Shown: positions 53,311-61,482 of the stretch, one piece after another
Layout: the number at the start of each line of letters is the position of its first letter
How positions within the stretch are numbered: position 1 is the first letter of the stretch
NCBI GenBank assembly: GCA_013289685.1
Contig: JABCZL010000002.1
Span: 434,001-498,000 of the forward strand
DNA from: Acidobacteriota bacterium
GTDB taxonomy: Bacteria; Acidobacteriota; Terriglobia; Terriglobales; Acidobacteriaceae
Direction of reading: 5' to 3'
Length of the DNA stretch: 64,000 nucleotides
Notes under the pieces: model-generated
Databases searched by the model: none
What the model was told of the DNA's origin: nothing
What the model saw: only the letters and a program-made list of their open reading frames with translations
Made by a program: the position numbers and the translations under genes

Positions 53311-54342
53311 TTAGTCGGTGGCGTTGCCATACGTCGGCACGCTGTGCTCGACATAAAAAATCAGAGTCAGGGCGCGCGACGACCAGTCGCTCTGGGGATA
53401 TTGGCTGACAATTCTTTGCGCCAGTTCCAGAGAACGGTTCTTCGCTTCCTCGGATTTTTTCTGATTGGCCTCGGTTCTGAAAATCTCGATCAGCGCGGAG
53501 CGGCGCCAGGCGGCCTGATACAGCGCTTCTGGCGCTGCGGGAGACTGCTCGTGTTCCTTCGCGTATTTCTCGTACATCTCAGCTTCTTTTTCGGGACACT
53601 TCGAAGCGGCCTGCCAGTCGCCGCAAAGTTTGTTTTCGAGAAGATGGAAGGCGGCGAGGTCGGCCCACTTGGTGCCGGGATATTTTTTCATGACCAGCTT
53701 CATCCACTGTTCGTCGATTTGCCCGCGCATGTAGGAATCTCGCTCGCGGGCCGAGGGACGGGTCAGCACATCGGAGCGCTCGATCTGCCAGCGGATGTCG
53801 GCGGCGCGGTAGAGTCCCTCGGCGGCCAGCGGCGAAGTCGGAAATAAATCGTAGACGCGATAGTAGAGGCGCATGGCGTCTTGCGCGGCATCGCGGCGGC
53901 CGCGGCGGCGGCTGGCCTCGTCTTCGGAGTCGGCAGCCTCGCCGAAAATAATCTTGTCGCCGTTGGGTGTGGTCAGGTTTACCAGTGCTTTGCTGGGGAC
54001 CCATCCGGTAATGGTCTTGCCTTCTGAGCCGGGGTCATCCTCGTCGGCATCTTTCTTCGGTTCCCGGATGATGGCTTCCACGTGAGTCCAGTCGCGGCTG
54101 GTTTCGATGATGACGAGCTCGTGTCCGCGGCCAGCTTCGCCGAGTTTGGCGGTGTCGGCGCTGGGAGAGACGCGGATGGTTTCTTCGTGGACGAGGGTGC
54201 CGCGTTGCGCCTGGGCGTAGGCGAAGGTTGTGGAAAAAAGAAGTGCGAGGGCAAGGGTTGCGAGGAAAACTGTTGTTTGCCGAAGTGGGAAACGGAGGTT
54301 CGATGTCGGTACCCCCCCTCCCCCCCGGTCTATTGGAATCAT
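53311..54342 (-). CDS. Exported SH3b protein with TPR-like helices
   Basis: The product has about 343 residues from the ATG at 54342, the last Met before an export signal (FLATLALALLFSTTFAYAQ). A bacterial SH3 domain follows (about 50-120; ETIRVSPSADTAKLGEAGRG, then WVPSKALV). The rest is helical with TPR/Sel1-like spacing (AAEGLYRAADIRWQIE, and PAAPEALYQAAWRRSA). It should lie in the periplasm and may bind peptidoglycan or a protein partner. Two runs of seven G, split by one A, fall between the start codon and the signal peptide, so the frame could slip there. Confidence 0.65.
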   Translation of the reverse strand: MIPIDRGGGGVPTSNLRFPLRQTTVFLATLALALLFSTTFAYAQAQRGTLVHEETIRVSPSADTAKLGEAGRGHELVIIETSRDWTHVEAIIREPKKDADEDDPGSEGKTITGWVPSKALVNLTTPNGDKIIFGEAADSEDEASRRRGRRDAAQDAMRLYYRVYDLFPTSPLAAEGLYRAADIRWQIERSDVLTRPSARERDSYMRGQIDEQWMKLVMKKYPGTKWADLAAFHLLENKLCGDWQAASKCPEKEAEMYEKYAKEHEQSPAAPEALYQAAWRRSALIEIFRTEANQKKSEEAKNRSLELAQRIVSQYPQSDWSSRALTLIFYVEHSVPTYGNATD

Positions 54343-54611
54343 GGAGTTAGGGGAAAATCGCGAAAAAATCTTAGAGCTGCAATGAGTTGCGGGCAAAATC
54401 TTCTCAATAAAGGACTTACGGTCGCTCTTAGGCGCTGCTGTCATGGGAATCCTTTGGGCGTTCTCAGGATCATCATTCGTTTGGTTGAAGTCAAGGTTAA
54501 TTGAACATCTCTCACCTGTGGATCGAGCGTCGCATGACGACTTCAAGCATCCCTCCGGGATGCAGTCCCCCTCTTGGACGGCCACCCGGCCCTGGAAGCG
54601 CCAGGCTATTT

Positions 54612-55598
54612 TCAGATGTCCCTAGGGGGACTGGAGCGGCGGAGTTCTTCCAACGTCGCGGGCTCGATATTGCCGCCCGAAATGATCGCCACATTGATTC
54701 TTGTTTTCGGCAACTGATCGGCGCGAAAAAGAAATCCGGCGGTCGCGACCGCGCCGCTCGGCTCGGCTATGGTGTCGGGATTGGCCGCGAGCAGTTTCAT
54801 GGCCTCGCGGATTTCGTCTTCGGTTACCGTAACAATGCCGTCGACAAAACATTGCATGTGATCGAAGTTGATGGGGCCGACACTTTGGGTGCGCAATCCG
54901 TCGGCGATAGTGCGCGTAACCTGGTCGGCGGGGAACTGGACGATTCTTCCCGCGCGCAAGCTGGCCTGGGCGTCGGCCGCCAGTTCTGGTTCGACGCCGA
55001 ACACGTTCACTGACGGCTTACTCAGCTTGATGGACGCGGCGACGCCACTGATCAGGCCGCCACCACCGACGGGAGACAAGATGGTTTCGACGTCGGGCAT
55101 ATCTTCGAGAATCTCGAGTCCCATGGTGCCTTGGCCGGCTATGATTTTTTCGTCGTTGTACGGCGGCACGATGATGTAGCCGTGCTGCGCGGCCAGTTCC
55201 TCTGCCTTCAGTTGGCGTTCGGTGCTGCCGGGGCCTACCAGTACGATGTCCGCGCCCAGGGCGGCAGTTGCCTCGCGCTTGATGGCGGGAGCGTTGTTGG
55301 GCATGACGATGACGGCCTTCACGCCGAGCGCGCGAGCGGCGTAGGCGACGCCTTGGGCATGATTGCCGCTGGAGTAGGAGATAACGCCACGCTTGCGCTC
55401 TTCGTCGGTCAGGGAGGCGATCTTGTTGTAGGCTCCGCGAAGCTTGAAGGCGCCGATGGGTTGCTGGTTTTCGGGCTTGAGGTAGAGGCGGCGGGAGGAG
55501 TCGCCGTGATAAAGTTCGATCAGGGGCGTGCGGACGGTGATGCCTTGGAGTCGGGTGCGGGCTCGGTTGATGTCGGAGAGGGTAACGACCATAAACAT
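54612..55598 (-). CDS. Threonine/serine dehydratase (fold-type II PLP)
   Basis: This 328-residue enzyme has the PLP Lys52 in PIGAFKLRGAYN, the substrate loop YSSGNHAQG and the phosphate-binding GGGGLISG. This fits threonine ammonia-lyase or serine racemase of the short, ACT-less type (as in TdcB) rather than biosynthetic IlvA, which has a regulatory domain. It should make 2-oxobutanoate from threonine. The start could be the GTG two codons later. It is a lone gene. Confidence 0.88.
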   Translation of the reverse strand: MFMVVTLSDINRARTRLQGITVRTPLIELYHGDSSRRLYLKPENQQPIGAFKLRGAYNKIASLTDEERKRGVISYSSGNHAQGVAYAARALGVKAVIVMPNNAPAIKREATAALGADIVLVGPGSTERQLKAEELAAQHGYIIVPPYNDEKIIAGQGTMGLEILEDMPDVETILSPVGGGGLISGVAASIKLSKPSVNVFGVEPELAADAQASLRAGRIVQFPADQVTRTIADGLRTQSVGPINFDHMQCFVDGIVTVTEDEIREAMKLLAANPDTIAEPSGAVATAGFLFRADQLPKTRINVAIISGGNIEPATLEELRRSSPPRDI

Positions 55599-55714
55599 GC
55601 GCCTTCAATATACCGATTTTCGATCAAACCGTTCCGTATTGTCTGCTCAAGACCACGCCAGGCTGCGCCCGGCGGACCGCCGAGGGCGGCTGTCCCCACA
55701 TAAACCTGGCTTTA

Positions 55715-55747
55715 CATCATGATGCCTTTACTGATAGCATCATGATG
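55715..55747. promoter_or_regulatory. VapBC operator: two CATCATGATG palindromes
   Basis: CATCATGATG occurs exactly at 55715-55724 and 55738-55747, 23 bases (about two turns) apart, and the second copy runs into the vapB start codon. Paired palindromes at the promoter are the usual site for ribbon-helix-helix antitoxins, so autoregulation is likely. Confidence 0.75.
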
Positions 55748-55983
55748 TGCGAACCACTCTTACTCTCGACGACGATGTGGCCACCTTGCTGAGCAAAGAA
55801 GTCCGCAAGACTGGGGAGCCGTTCAAGCAGGTGGTAAACCGATATTTGCGGTTGGGACTGACGGCTTCGAAGCAGCCCGCGCGGAAGCCGTTCAAGGTGA
55901 CGCCGATCAATCTGGGGCTGCCGCGGGATTTCGACAAAGTCGAAGAATTGCTCGAGTACCTGGAAGGCCCGGAACACCGGTGA
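55747..55983 (+). CDS. vapB: VapB-type ribbon-helix-helix antitoxin
   Basis: This 78-residue protein opens with MRTTLTLDDDVATLL, the beta strand and first helix of a ribbon-helix-helix domain, and ends in a flexible tail (LPRDFDKVEELLEYLEGPEH) that should wrap the toxin. It starts at a GTG inside the second operator palindrome without a clear ribosome-binding site, so leaderless or weak translation is possible. It overlaps the toxin gene by four bases (GTGA). Confidence 0.85.
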   Translation: MRTTLTLDDDVATLLSKEVRKTGEPFKQVVNRYLRLGLTASKQPARKPFKVTPINLGLPRDFDKVEELLEYLEGPEHR

Positions 55984-56408
55984 TTGTACTCGACGCCAAC
56001 CTGCTCATTTACTCCTATAATCGCGGCTCGGCGCATCACGCAAAGGCCCGCGCGTGGCTGGAAGGGACCTTTTCGGGTATCGAGATGGTGGGGCTTCCCT
56101 GGCAAACCGTGTCCGCGTTTCTGCGGGTTATGACCAACCAACGGCTACCCGGAGAATGCTTTAGCGTGGAACAAGCAGCGGGAATCGTTGATCTTTGGCT
56201 GGCGCTTCCCATTGTGCAGGTGCTCACCCCGGGGGACGAACACTGGCGGCTACTTCGACGGATGGTGGTTGAGGGGCGCGCCCCCGGCCCTTTGGTCAGC
56301 GATGCCGAGATTGCCACGCTAGCGGTTGAGTACGGCGGCGTGCTGCATACGGCGGATCGAGACTTCGCACGATTTCCGGGGCTGCGGTGGGTGAACCCGC
56401 TGAGCTAG
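55980..56408 (+). CDS. vapC: VapC-type PIN-domain toxin
   Basis: This 142-residue PIN ribonuclease has acidic residues at MIVLDAN (Asp5), PLVSDAEIA (Asp108) and HTADRDF (Asp126 and Asp128). The usual Glu near residue 43 is not obvious in LPWQTVSAFLRV, as in some VapC subfamilies with a similar WQ-FLR segment. Such toxins cut tRNA or rRNA when freed from VapB. It starts with GTG overlapping the end of vapB and converges on the RNase J gene. Confidence 0.88.
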   Translation: MIVLDANLLIYSYNRGSAHHAKARAWLEGTFSGIEMVGLPWQTVSAFLRVMTNQRLPGECFSVEQAAGIVDLWLALPIVQVLTPGDEHWRLLRRMVVEGRAPGPLVSDAEIATLAVEYGGVLHTADRDFARFPGLRWVNPLS

Positions 56409-56425
56409 CGTTGTCTGGGGCATGC

Positions 56426-58090
56426 TTAGATTTCCAGAATCACCGGCATGATCAGCGGGCGCTTCTGAGTTTGCTTGGAGATATAGCGTTTCAGGTCGGC
56501 GCGGATTTTTTCTTTGATTACGCCGTAATCGCCCTTTTCCTCGTCGCTGGAATGCGCCAGCGTGTCTTCGACGATGCGCTTGCAGCCTTCCATCAGGCCG
56601 TCCTCGCCGGGATTGAAGCCGCGGGTCACGATTTCTGGCGCGGATTCCACATCGCCCGACAACTTGTTGATGGCGATGATGGGTAGCACGATGCCGTCTT
56701 CGCTGAGGTGCAGGCGGTCTTTAATAATTAAATCTTCGACCACATCGGTGCGGCTGCCGGAATCGATGCAGACGCGGCCCACCTTGATGCGGGCGGTTTT
56801 GCGCGCGCCCAGTTCGTCGAATTCGAGCACGTCTCCGCTCTCGATCAACATGACTTTGCCGACGGAACCATGCATGGCGCCCGCCATTTCAGCATGCAGC
56901 TTCAGTTGCCGGTACTCGCCGTGGATGGGGATGAAATATTTCGGCTTGACCAGGTTGATGATGAGCTTGAGTTCTTCCTGGCTGCCGTGTCCGCTGACGT
57001 GGATGGGCGGAGAAGTTCCATCTTCGTAAATGACGTAAGCTTCGCGGCGGAAGAGGTGATCGATCATCCGGTAAATAGTTTTTTCGTTGCCCGGAATGAT
57101 GCGGCTTGAGAGGACGACAGTGTCTCCCTTTTCGATCTTCGCGTGCTTGTGATTGTCGACGGCGGCGCGGGAGAGCGCGGACATAGGCTCGCCCTGAGTG
57201 CCGCTGATGAGCACGCAAACTTTTTCCGGCGGAAAGTTTTTCATCTCGCCGGGATTGATCACCAGGCCGTCGGGGACTTGGATGTACCCGAGGTCTTCGG
57301 CAATCTCGGCGGAATTGTTCATGGAGCGGCCGAGGAAGGCGACTTTGCGTCCGTGCTCGTGGGCGAGTTGCACCGCGAGATTGATGCGGTGAATCGACGA
57401 CGAGAAACACGAGATGAAAAGCCGGCGCTTGGTGTGGGCAAAAACTTCGTCGAACTTTCTTCTTACTGCGCGTTCGCTGGGAGTGTATCCCTTGCGCTCG
57501 ACGTTGGTGGAATCCTGAAAGAGCGCGAGCACGCCATTCTTTCCATATTCGGCAAAAGTATGCAGGTCGAAAAGTTTGTTGTCCGTGGGGGTGGGATCGA
57601 CCTTGAAATCGCCGGTGTGAATGATGACGCCGAGCGGGGTGTGGATGGCGAGCGCCACGCAGTCAACCAGGCTGTGCGTTACCTGGATGGGATGGATGGT
57701 GAACGGTCCGGCCTTGAAGCGCTCGTTGGGGCGCATCTCGCGCAGGTCGGCGTCGTCGAGCAGGCCGTGCTCGTCGAGTTTGTCCTCCACGTAGGCGAGC
57801 GTGAACTCGGTGCCCCAGACGGGGACTTTGAGTTCGGAGAGCATCCAGGGAAGCGCGCCGATGTGGTCTTCGTGGCCGTGCGTCAGGATGATTCCGCGCA
57901 CGCGCTGGCGGTTTTCGACGAGATAAGAAATGTCGGGGACCACGATGTCGACGCCGAGAAGTTCGGCTTCGGGGAACATGAGTCCGGCGTCGATGACGAT
58001 GATGTCGTCTCCCCAGCGGACGGCCATGCAGTTCATACCGAACTCGCCCAGGCCCCCGAGGGGGATAATCTGCAATTTTCCAGTTGGCAT
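56426..58090 (-). CDS. rnj: Ribonuclease J
   Basis: This 554-residue enzyme has the metallo-beta-lactamase motif THGHEDHIGAL (His71, His73, Asp75, His76), the beta-CASP domain, and the C-terminal segments HVSGHGSQEELKLII and PIHGEYRQL. RNase J is a 5'-3' exo- and endonuclease that matures and degrades RNA. The length is typical. It is transcribed alone; its upstream region is a long repeat cluster. Confidence 0.95.
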   Translation of the reverse strand: MPTGKLQIIPLGGLGEFGMNCMAVRWGDDIIVIDAGLMFPEAELLGVDIVVPDISYLVENRQRVRGIILTHGHEDHIGALPWMLSELKVPVWGTEFTLAYVEDKLDEHGLLDDADLREMRPNERFKAGPFTIHPIQVTHSLVDCVALAIHTPLGVIIHTGDFKVDPTPTDNKLFDLHTFAEYGKNGVLALFQDSTNVERKGYTPSERAVRRKFDEVFAHTKRRLFISCFSSSIHRINLAVQLAHEHGRKVAFLGRSMNNSAEIAEDLGYIQVPDGLVINPGEMKNFPPEKVCVLISGTQGEPMSALSRAAVDNHKHAKIEKGDTVVLSSRIIPGNEKTIYRMIDHLFRREAYVIYEDGTSPPIHVSGHGSQEELKLIINLVKPKYFIPIHGEYRQLKLHAEMAGAMHGSVGKVMLIESGDVLEFDELGARKTARIKVGRVCIDSGSRTDVVEDLIIKDRLHLSEDGIVLPIIAINKLSGDVESAPEIVTRGFNPGEDGLMEGCKRIVEDTLAHSSDEEKGDYGVIKEKIRADLKRYISKQTQKRPLIMPVILEI

Positions 58091-58169
58091 TGAGTAAAGA
58101 TGATGCTAGCACAGGGAGCGAGTTGTGCGCGGCGAGGTGGAAGGGTGGAGCGGTAGAAGAGCGTTGACG

Positions 58170-58330
58170 TGGAAGAGCGGCGCTTCAGCGCCGCGTGTGG
58201 CTCCGCGCGAGATGGGTTTTAGCCCTGGTGAGTGATTGTCGACGCGACAATCGAATTCGACCGCAGCGGCTAAAGCCGTCTCGAAAATTCGATCGCTCAA
58301 CGCGGCCCTGAAGGGCCGCTCTTCCACGGC
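58170..58330. repeat. Composite palindromic repeat
   Basis: GAAGAGCGGCGCTTCAGCGCCGC opens the element, in part palindromic, and GCGGCCCTGAAGGGCCGCTC closes it. Between are GTCGACGCGAC-like and GGCTAAAGCC-like hairpins. The closing 28 bases (58300-58327) are identical to 31631-31658. No gene is seen in 58091-58506. Confidence 0.75.
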
Positions 58331-58360
58331 TGCACACACGGCGGATCCGCGACACAGGCC

Positions 58361-58458
58361 CGAAAGCCGAAAGCCGAAAGCCGAAAGCCGAAAGCCGAAA
58401 GCCGAAAGCCGAAAGCCGAAAGCCGAAAGCCGAAAGCCGAAAGCCGAAAGCCGAAAGC
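58361..58458. repeat. 7-bp tandem repeat, CGAAAGC x14
   Basis: Fourteen perfect copies of CGAAAGC stand in a row, followed by CGATCC. The array is a microsatellite that can change length by slippage. Short imperfect relatives lie at 19667-19693. Confidence 0.97.
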
Positions 58459-58506
58459 CGATCCTCCCGATGGCTTTCTCGCTCCCCGTGCGGTAAGGTG
58501 GAAGCA

Positions 58507-59190
58507 ATGGCTGAGCAGCGCAAATCATGGCTTCGGCGGCGGATTGAAGCGGGGATGGTGCGAGGGCTGACTCGCGCTTACTCGACGGTGCGCGTGGACC
58601 CGCAGAGATTTCTGCTGCAGTTGCGCGCGGCGTATCGCATGCCGATCAGTGGCTATCACGGCGTGTATTCGCTGGAGATCGGCGAGATCGATGCGGTGGC
58701 CGACTCGGTGATTCGCAGCGGCATGAAGGTCGCGGCCGTGGAGGGCGCGGGATTCGGATTAGGCGGGTTGATGACCATCGTGCCGGATCTCGGTATTCTG
58801 TCGGCGATCACCATGCGGACCATTGAGAAGTTGAGCCTGGTCTATGGTTTCGAGTTCAAGACGGACGATGACATCGCCGAACTCTGGATTGCCGCGGCCA
58901 GCGCGGCCGGGGTCGACATCAGCCGCGAGCTGCTGGAGAAGGAAGTGGTCAACAAATTCGTGCCCCGCGTCATCCAGAGAATCGCGGCGAAGGCTAGCGC
59001 GGAAGTCGTGGAAAAGTGGGTGGGACGCGTGATTCCCCTTGCGAGCGCAGCCATCGGCGCCGGACTGAATTATTGGTTCGTGCGCGCCTGGGGCGAGCGG
59101 GCGAAAATGCATTTCCGGCAGCGGCACCTGGCGCTGCGGCAGCGGGCGCGGCAGGCGGCCCTGACGAGCCACGATGCTTTGTCATCCTGA
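58507..59190 (+). CDS. EcsC-family protein
   Basis: The product has 227 residues from the ATG at 58507 (AAGGTGG upstream). EcsC-like features are a Gly-rich core (EGAGFGLGGLMTIVPDLG), a central helix with ELWIAAASAAG, and the end (IPLASAAIGAGLNYWFVRA). It probably associates with the membrane; the function of the family is not settled. The last residues and the stop codon come from a TCATCCTGA element, so the C-terminus may be altered from the ancestral one. Confidence 0.85.
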   Translation: MAEQRKSWLRRRIEAGMVRGLTRAYSTVRVDPQRFLLQLRAAYRMPISGYHGVYSLEIGEIDAVADSVIRSGMKVAAVEGAGFGLGGLMTIVPDLGILSAITMRTIEKLSLVYGFEFKTDDDIAELWIAAASAAGVDISRELLEKEVVNKFVPRVIQRIAAKASAEVVEKWVGRVIPLASAAIGAGLNYWFVRAWGERAKMHFRQRHLALRQRARQAALTSHDALSS

Positions 59191-59273
59191 GCGAAGCGAA
59201 GGACCCATGCAGTTTGCCGAGAGCATCCCAGTGTCAAAAAGTTACATAGGTCCTTCCCTTCGCTGAGGATGAC
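59182..59273. repeat. Inverted element bounded by TCATCCTGAG, second copy
   Basis: GTCATCCTGAGCGAAGCGAAG and TTCGCTGAGGATGAC bound the element, and AAGGACCCATG faces CATAGGTCCTT inside. It is related to 31350-31469 by its ends and by the GGACC/GGTCC core. It supplies the TGA stop of the EcsC gene (59188-59190). Confidence 0.85.
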
Positions 59274-59329
59274 AGCGTAGTTGTTGCTGCTCGCCGATAC
59301 TTCGCGCTGTTGTGATTAAATACTGAAAG

Positions 59330-59983
59330 ATGCCCACCTTTTCCTGCTCAGCCATTCTTTTTGATCTGGACGGAGTTCTGGCCGACTCGACACGCGCGGT
59401 CGACCGCGAGTGGAGGGAGTGGGCGCAACAGAAGGGCCTCGACGGAAATGCCATCGTAGCCATTGCCCATGGAGTGCGCGCGATTGAAGTGATCCAGCGT
59501 GTGGCGCCGCATCTGGATGCTGAGGCGGAAGTGCGGGAACTGGAGAGACGCGAGGTCGACCATCAGGAGGGGGGCGTGTGCGTGATGCCGGGCGCGGCGG
59601 CGCTCGTGGGTTCGATTCCTGAGGGACGGTGGGGCGTGGTGACCTCCGGGACGCGTTCACTGGCGAGCGCGCGTTTGCGCTTCTGCGGATTGCCGGTTCC
59701 GAATGTTCTGGTCACGGCGGATGACGTGGCCCATGGGAAGCCGCACCCGGAGCCGTATTTGAAGGGGGCGGAGCGGTTGGGGTTCGACCCGGCGGACTGT
59801 CTGGTGGTCGAGGATGCGCCGGCGGGGATTGAGTCGGCGCGCGCGGGCGGGATGAAGGTGGTGGGGATTACGAGCACGTATGCGGCGGCGAAGTTGGCGG
59901 AGGCCGACGCCGTTGTTCAGCGGCTTGGGCAGATTCAGATTCGTTTCGAGAGTACAGGCAGGTTGGCGGTCAGTACACCGTAA
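59330..59983 (+). CDS. HAD-superfamily sugar-phosphate phosphatase
   Basis: This 217-residue protein has the HAD motifs ILFDLDGVLADS (Asp nucleophile), VVTSGTRS (motif II), Lys in AHGKPHPEPYL (motif III) and VVEDAPAGIES (motif IV). A small helical cap lies between motifs I and II (HAD-IA). It resembles glycerol-3-phosphatase and 2-deoxyglucose-6-phosphatase. The substrate is not known. Confidence 0.9.
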   Translation: MPTFSCSAILFDLDGVLADSTRAVDREWREWAQQKGLDGNAIVAIAHGVRAIEVIQRVAPHLDAEAEVRELERREVDHQEGGVCVMPGAAALVGSIPEGRWGVVTSGTRSLASARLRFCGLPVPNVLVTADDVAHGKPHPEPYLKGAERLGFDPADCLVVEDAPAGIESARAGGMKVVGITSTYAAAKLAEADAVVQRLGQIQIRFESTGRLAVSTP

Positions 59984-60100
59984 AGCAGATTCCTCTCTCG
60001 TCTCGCCACGCTTGGGCGCGGCTCCGCCAGCGGTCGGAATGACAAGAATTGGAGCGATTTTCGCAGCAGGCTGACAAACACTTCGGACGAGGCTTGTCCT

Positions 60101-60235
60101 AACCGAAGCCAGTCTTCCGACTCAATGCCGCGGTCGGTTTTCGTCGCGGTACTTTTACGATGACCGGGGATGTCGAGCGAGATACCTCATCGAGCCGCCT
60201 TGCCTTTGGTGACGGGCCCTTCGGACGAATTCAAG
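60101..60235 (-). pseudogene. Decayed copy of the dapD 3' end
   Basis: Read on the minus strand, this stretch matches the last 35 or so codons of dapD: VTKGKAAR...SL, then [10 protein letters not shown] and DRGIESEDWLR appear in different frames. The intact protein has [25 protein letters not shown] and [11 protein letters not shown]. Two or more frameshifts and an in-frame stop rule out function. The real dapD end lies 1.3 kb away, past the repeat lipoprotein gene. Confidence 0.8.
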
Positions 60236-60244
60236 ATGCGAGGT

Positions 60245-60274
60245 TTGTCGCTCGTAAGTACATGAATATATAAT
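60245..60274 (+). promoter_or_regulatory. Sigma70-like promoter of the repeat lipoprotein gene
   Basis: TTGTCG (60245-60250) and TATAAT (60269-60274) are spaced by 18 bases. A GGAG ribosome-binding site follows seven bases before the ATG at 60310. Confidence 0.5.
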
Positions 60275-60309
60275 GCTTTGTCTTAAAAGCAGTCTGTGCG
60301 GAGTGGAAT

Positions 60310-61392
60310 ATGGCTCAACAGCGTATTCGGGTGCTCGCATGCAGTCTGGCGATACTTGGCGTGTACGTCTCCACGCTGATGACAAGTGGATGCGGAAGCA
60401 ATTCCTCGTCACAACAATTGAAGAAGAACACGGTTACGGATGTCTACGTTGCGGGCTGGGAAAATAGCTCTCTGAATTCTATAGCCCTCGTCGCCAAGTA
60501 TTGGAAAAATGGAAACCCAGTCGTGTTGAGCCAGCAGCCTTCCGAAGCCTATGCCATAGCTGTGTCAGGGAATGATGTGTATGTGGCGGGGCAAGTTGCG
60601 GGAAGCACTCACGACATTGCGGTCTACTGGAAAAATGGCGTGGAGGCTGATCTGACTGACGGATCAAGCGAAGCTGAGGCCGATTCGATTTTCGTTCAGG
60701 GAACAGACGTGTACGTGGCAGGGCGGGACGGCGATGCGGCAATGTATTGGAAGAATGGAGCGCCAGTGGTGCTGGATGCCAACGCTCTGGTTAGTAATGT
60801 TATTGTGTCGGGGGCGGATGTGTATGTCGCCGGCTGGAAATATAGAACGACCCAAATTGACCCTACGCATATTGTGGATTATCCAGTCGCTTTGTATTGG
60901 AAGAATGGCGACGAGGTTGACTTGACCGACGGAAGAGTCACTGCGTATGCGAATTCCATCTTCCTTTTGGGAAGCGATGTGTATGTGGCAGGAGCCACCT
61001 CGTCTGCAACGTACGCGACGGATTTGATTCCAACCTACTGGAAGAACGGCTCTGCCGTGCAATTACCCGGAAACGATAGTTTTAACTGGGCCGCATGGAT
61101 TTGGGCCAATGGGACGGATGTATACGTTGCCGGGAACGACCTCAATCTCAATAATCGTACCTACGCCGCCACGACCTGGAAGGATGGCACGAGAAGCGAT
61201 CTGTGGAACGGTAACGACACATCCAATGCTTCGCAAGTCACAGTTGACGGGACGGATGTCTATATAAGCGGAGATTTAAGCGCTAACGGAGGCATTCAAC
61301 GGGCTGGATACTGGAAAAACGGTCAGCGGGTGGACGTATCGAGCAGCACAGAGATGGCGTCCGCGAAGAGCATTGTGGTCGTGACCCATTAA
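60310..61392 (+). CDS. Repeat lipoprotein (DVYVAG/YWKNG propeller)
   Basis: This 360-residue protein has a lipoprotein signal (LMTSGC, Cys28). The rest is seven or eight repeats of about 45 residues, each with a DVYVAG strand and a YWKNG turn; the last two are degenerate (DVYISG, WKDG). This should fold as a beta propeller. The gene looks less GC-rich than its neighbours and sits between two copies of the dapD end, so it may have been brought in by recombination. The ligand is unknown. Confidence 0.8.
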   Translation: MAQQRIRVLACSLAILGVYVSTLMTSGCGSNSSSQQLKKNTVTDVYVAGWENSSLNSIALVAKYWKNGNPVVLSQQPSEAYAIAVSGNDVYVAGQVAGSTHDIAVYWKNGVEADLTDGSSEAEADSIFVQGTDVYVAGRDGDAAMYWKNGAPVVLDANALVSNVIVSGADVYVAGWKYRTTQIDPTHIVDYPVALYWKNGDEVDLTDGRVTAYANSIFLLGSDVYVAGATSSATYATDLIPTYWKNGSAVQLPGNDSFNWAAWIWANGTDVYVAGNDLNLNNRTYAATTWKDGTRSDLWNGNDTSNASQVTVDGTDVYISGDLSANGGIQRAGYWKNGQRVDVSSSTEMASAKSIVVVTH

Positions 61393-61430
61393 ACGAACGC
61401 GGTATCAGGGAAGTGACGTTTATTTCCAAA

Positions 61431-61462
61431 ATGCCATCCTGTCGAATCGCTTGGGATGGCAT
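61431..61462 (+). terminator. Hairpin after the repeat lipoprotein gene
   Basis: ATGCCATCC and GGATGGCAT are exact inverted copies with a 13-base loop, 39 bases past the stop codon. There is no long T run, only TTGTTGTG, so termination may be partial. It could also serve the convergent dapD gene. Confidence 0.55.
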
Positions 61463-61482
61463 TGTTGTGCGATAAGAGCTAA

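Noticed and set aside
57143..58093. A 316-codon plus-strand frame
   Set aside because: Antisense to RNase J; Gly/Val/Asp-rich mirror of its codons.
58361..58458. CRISPR array
   Set aside because: The repeat unit is seven bases with no spacers, so it is a microsatellite.
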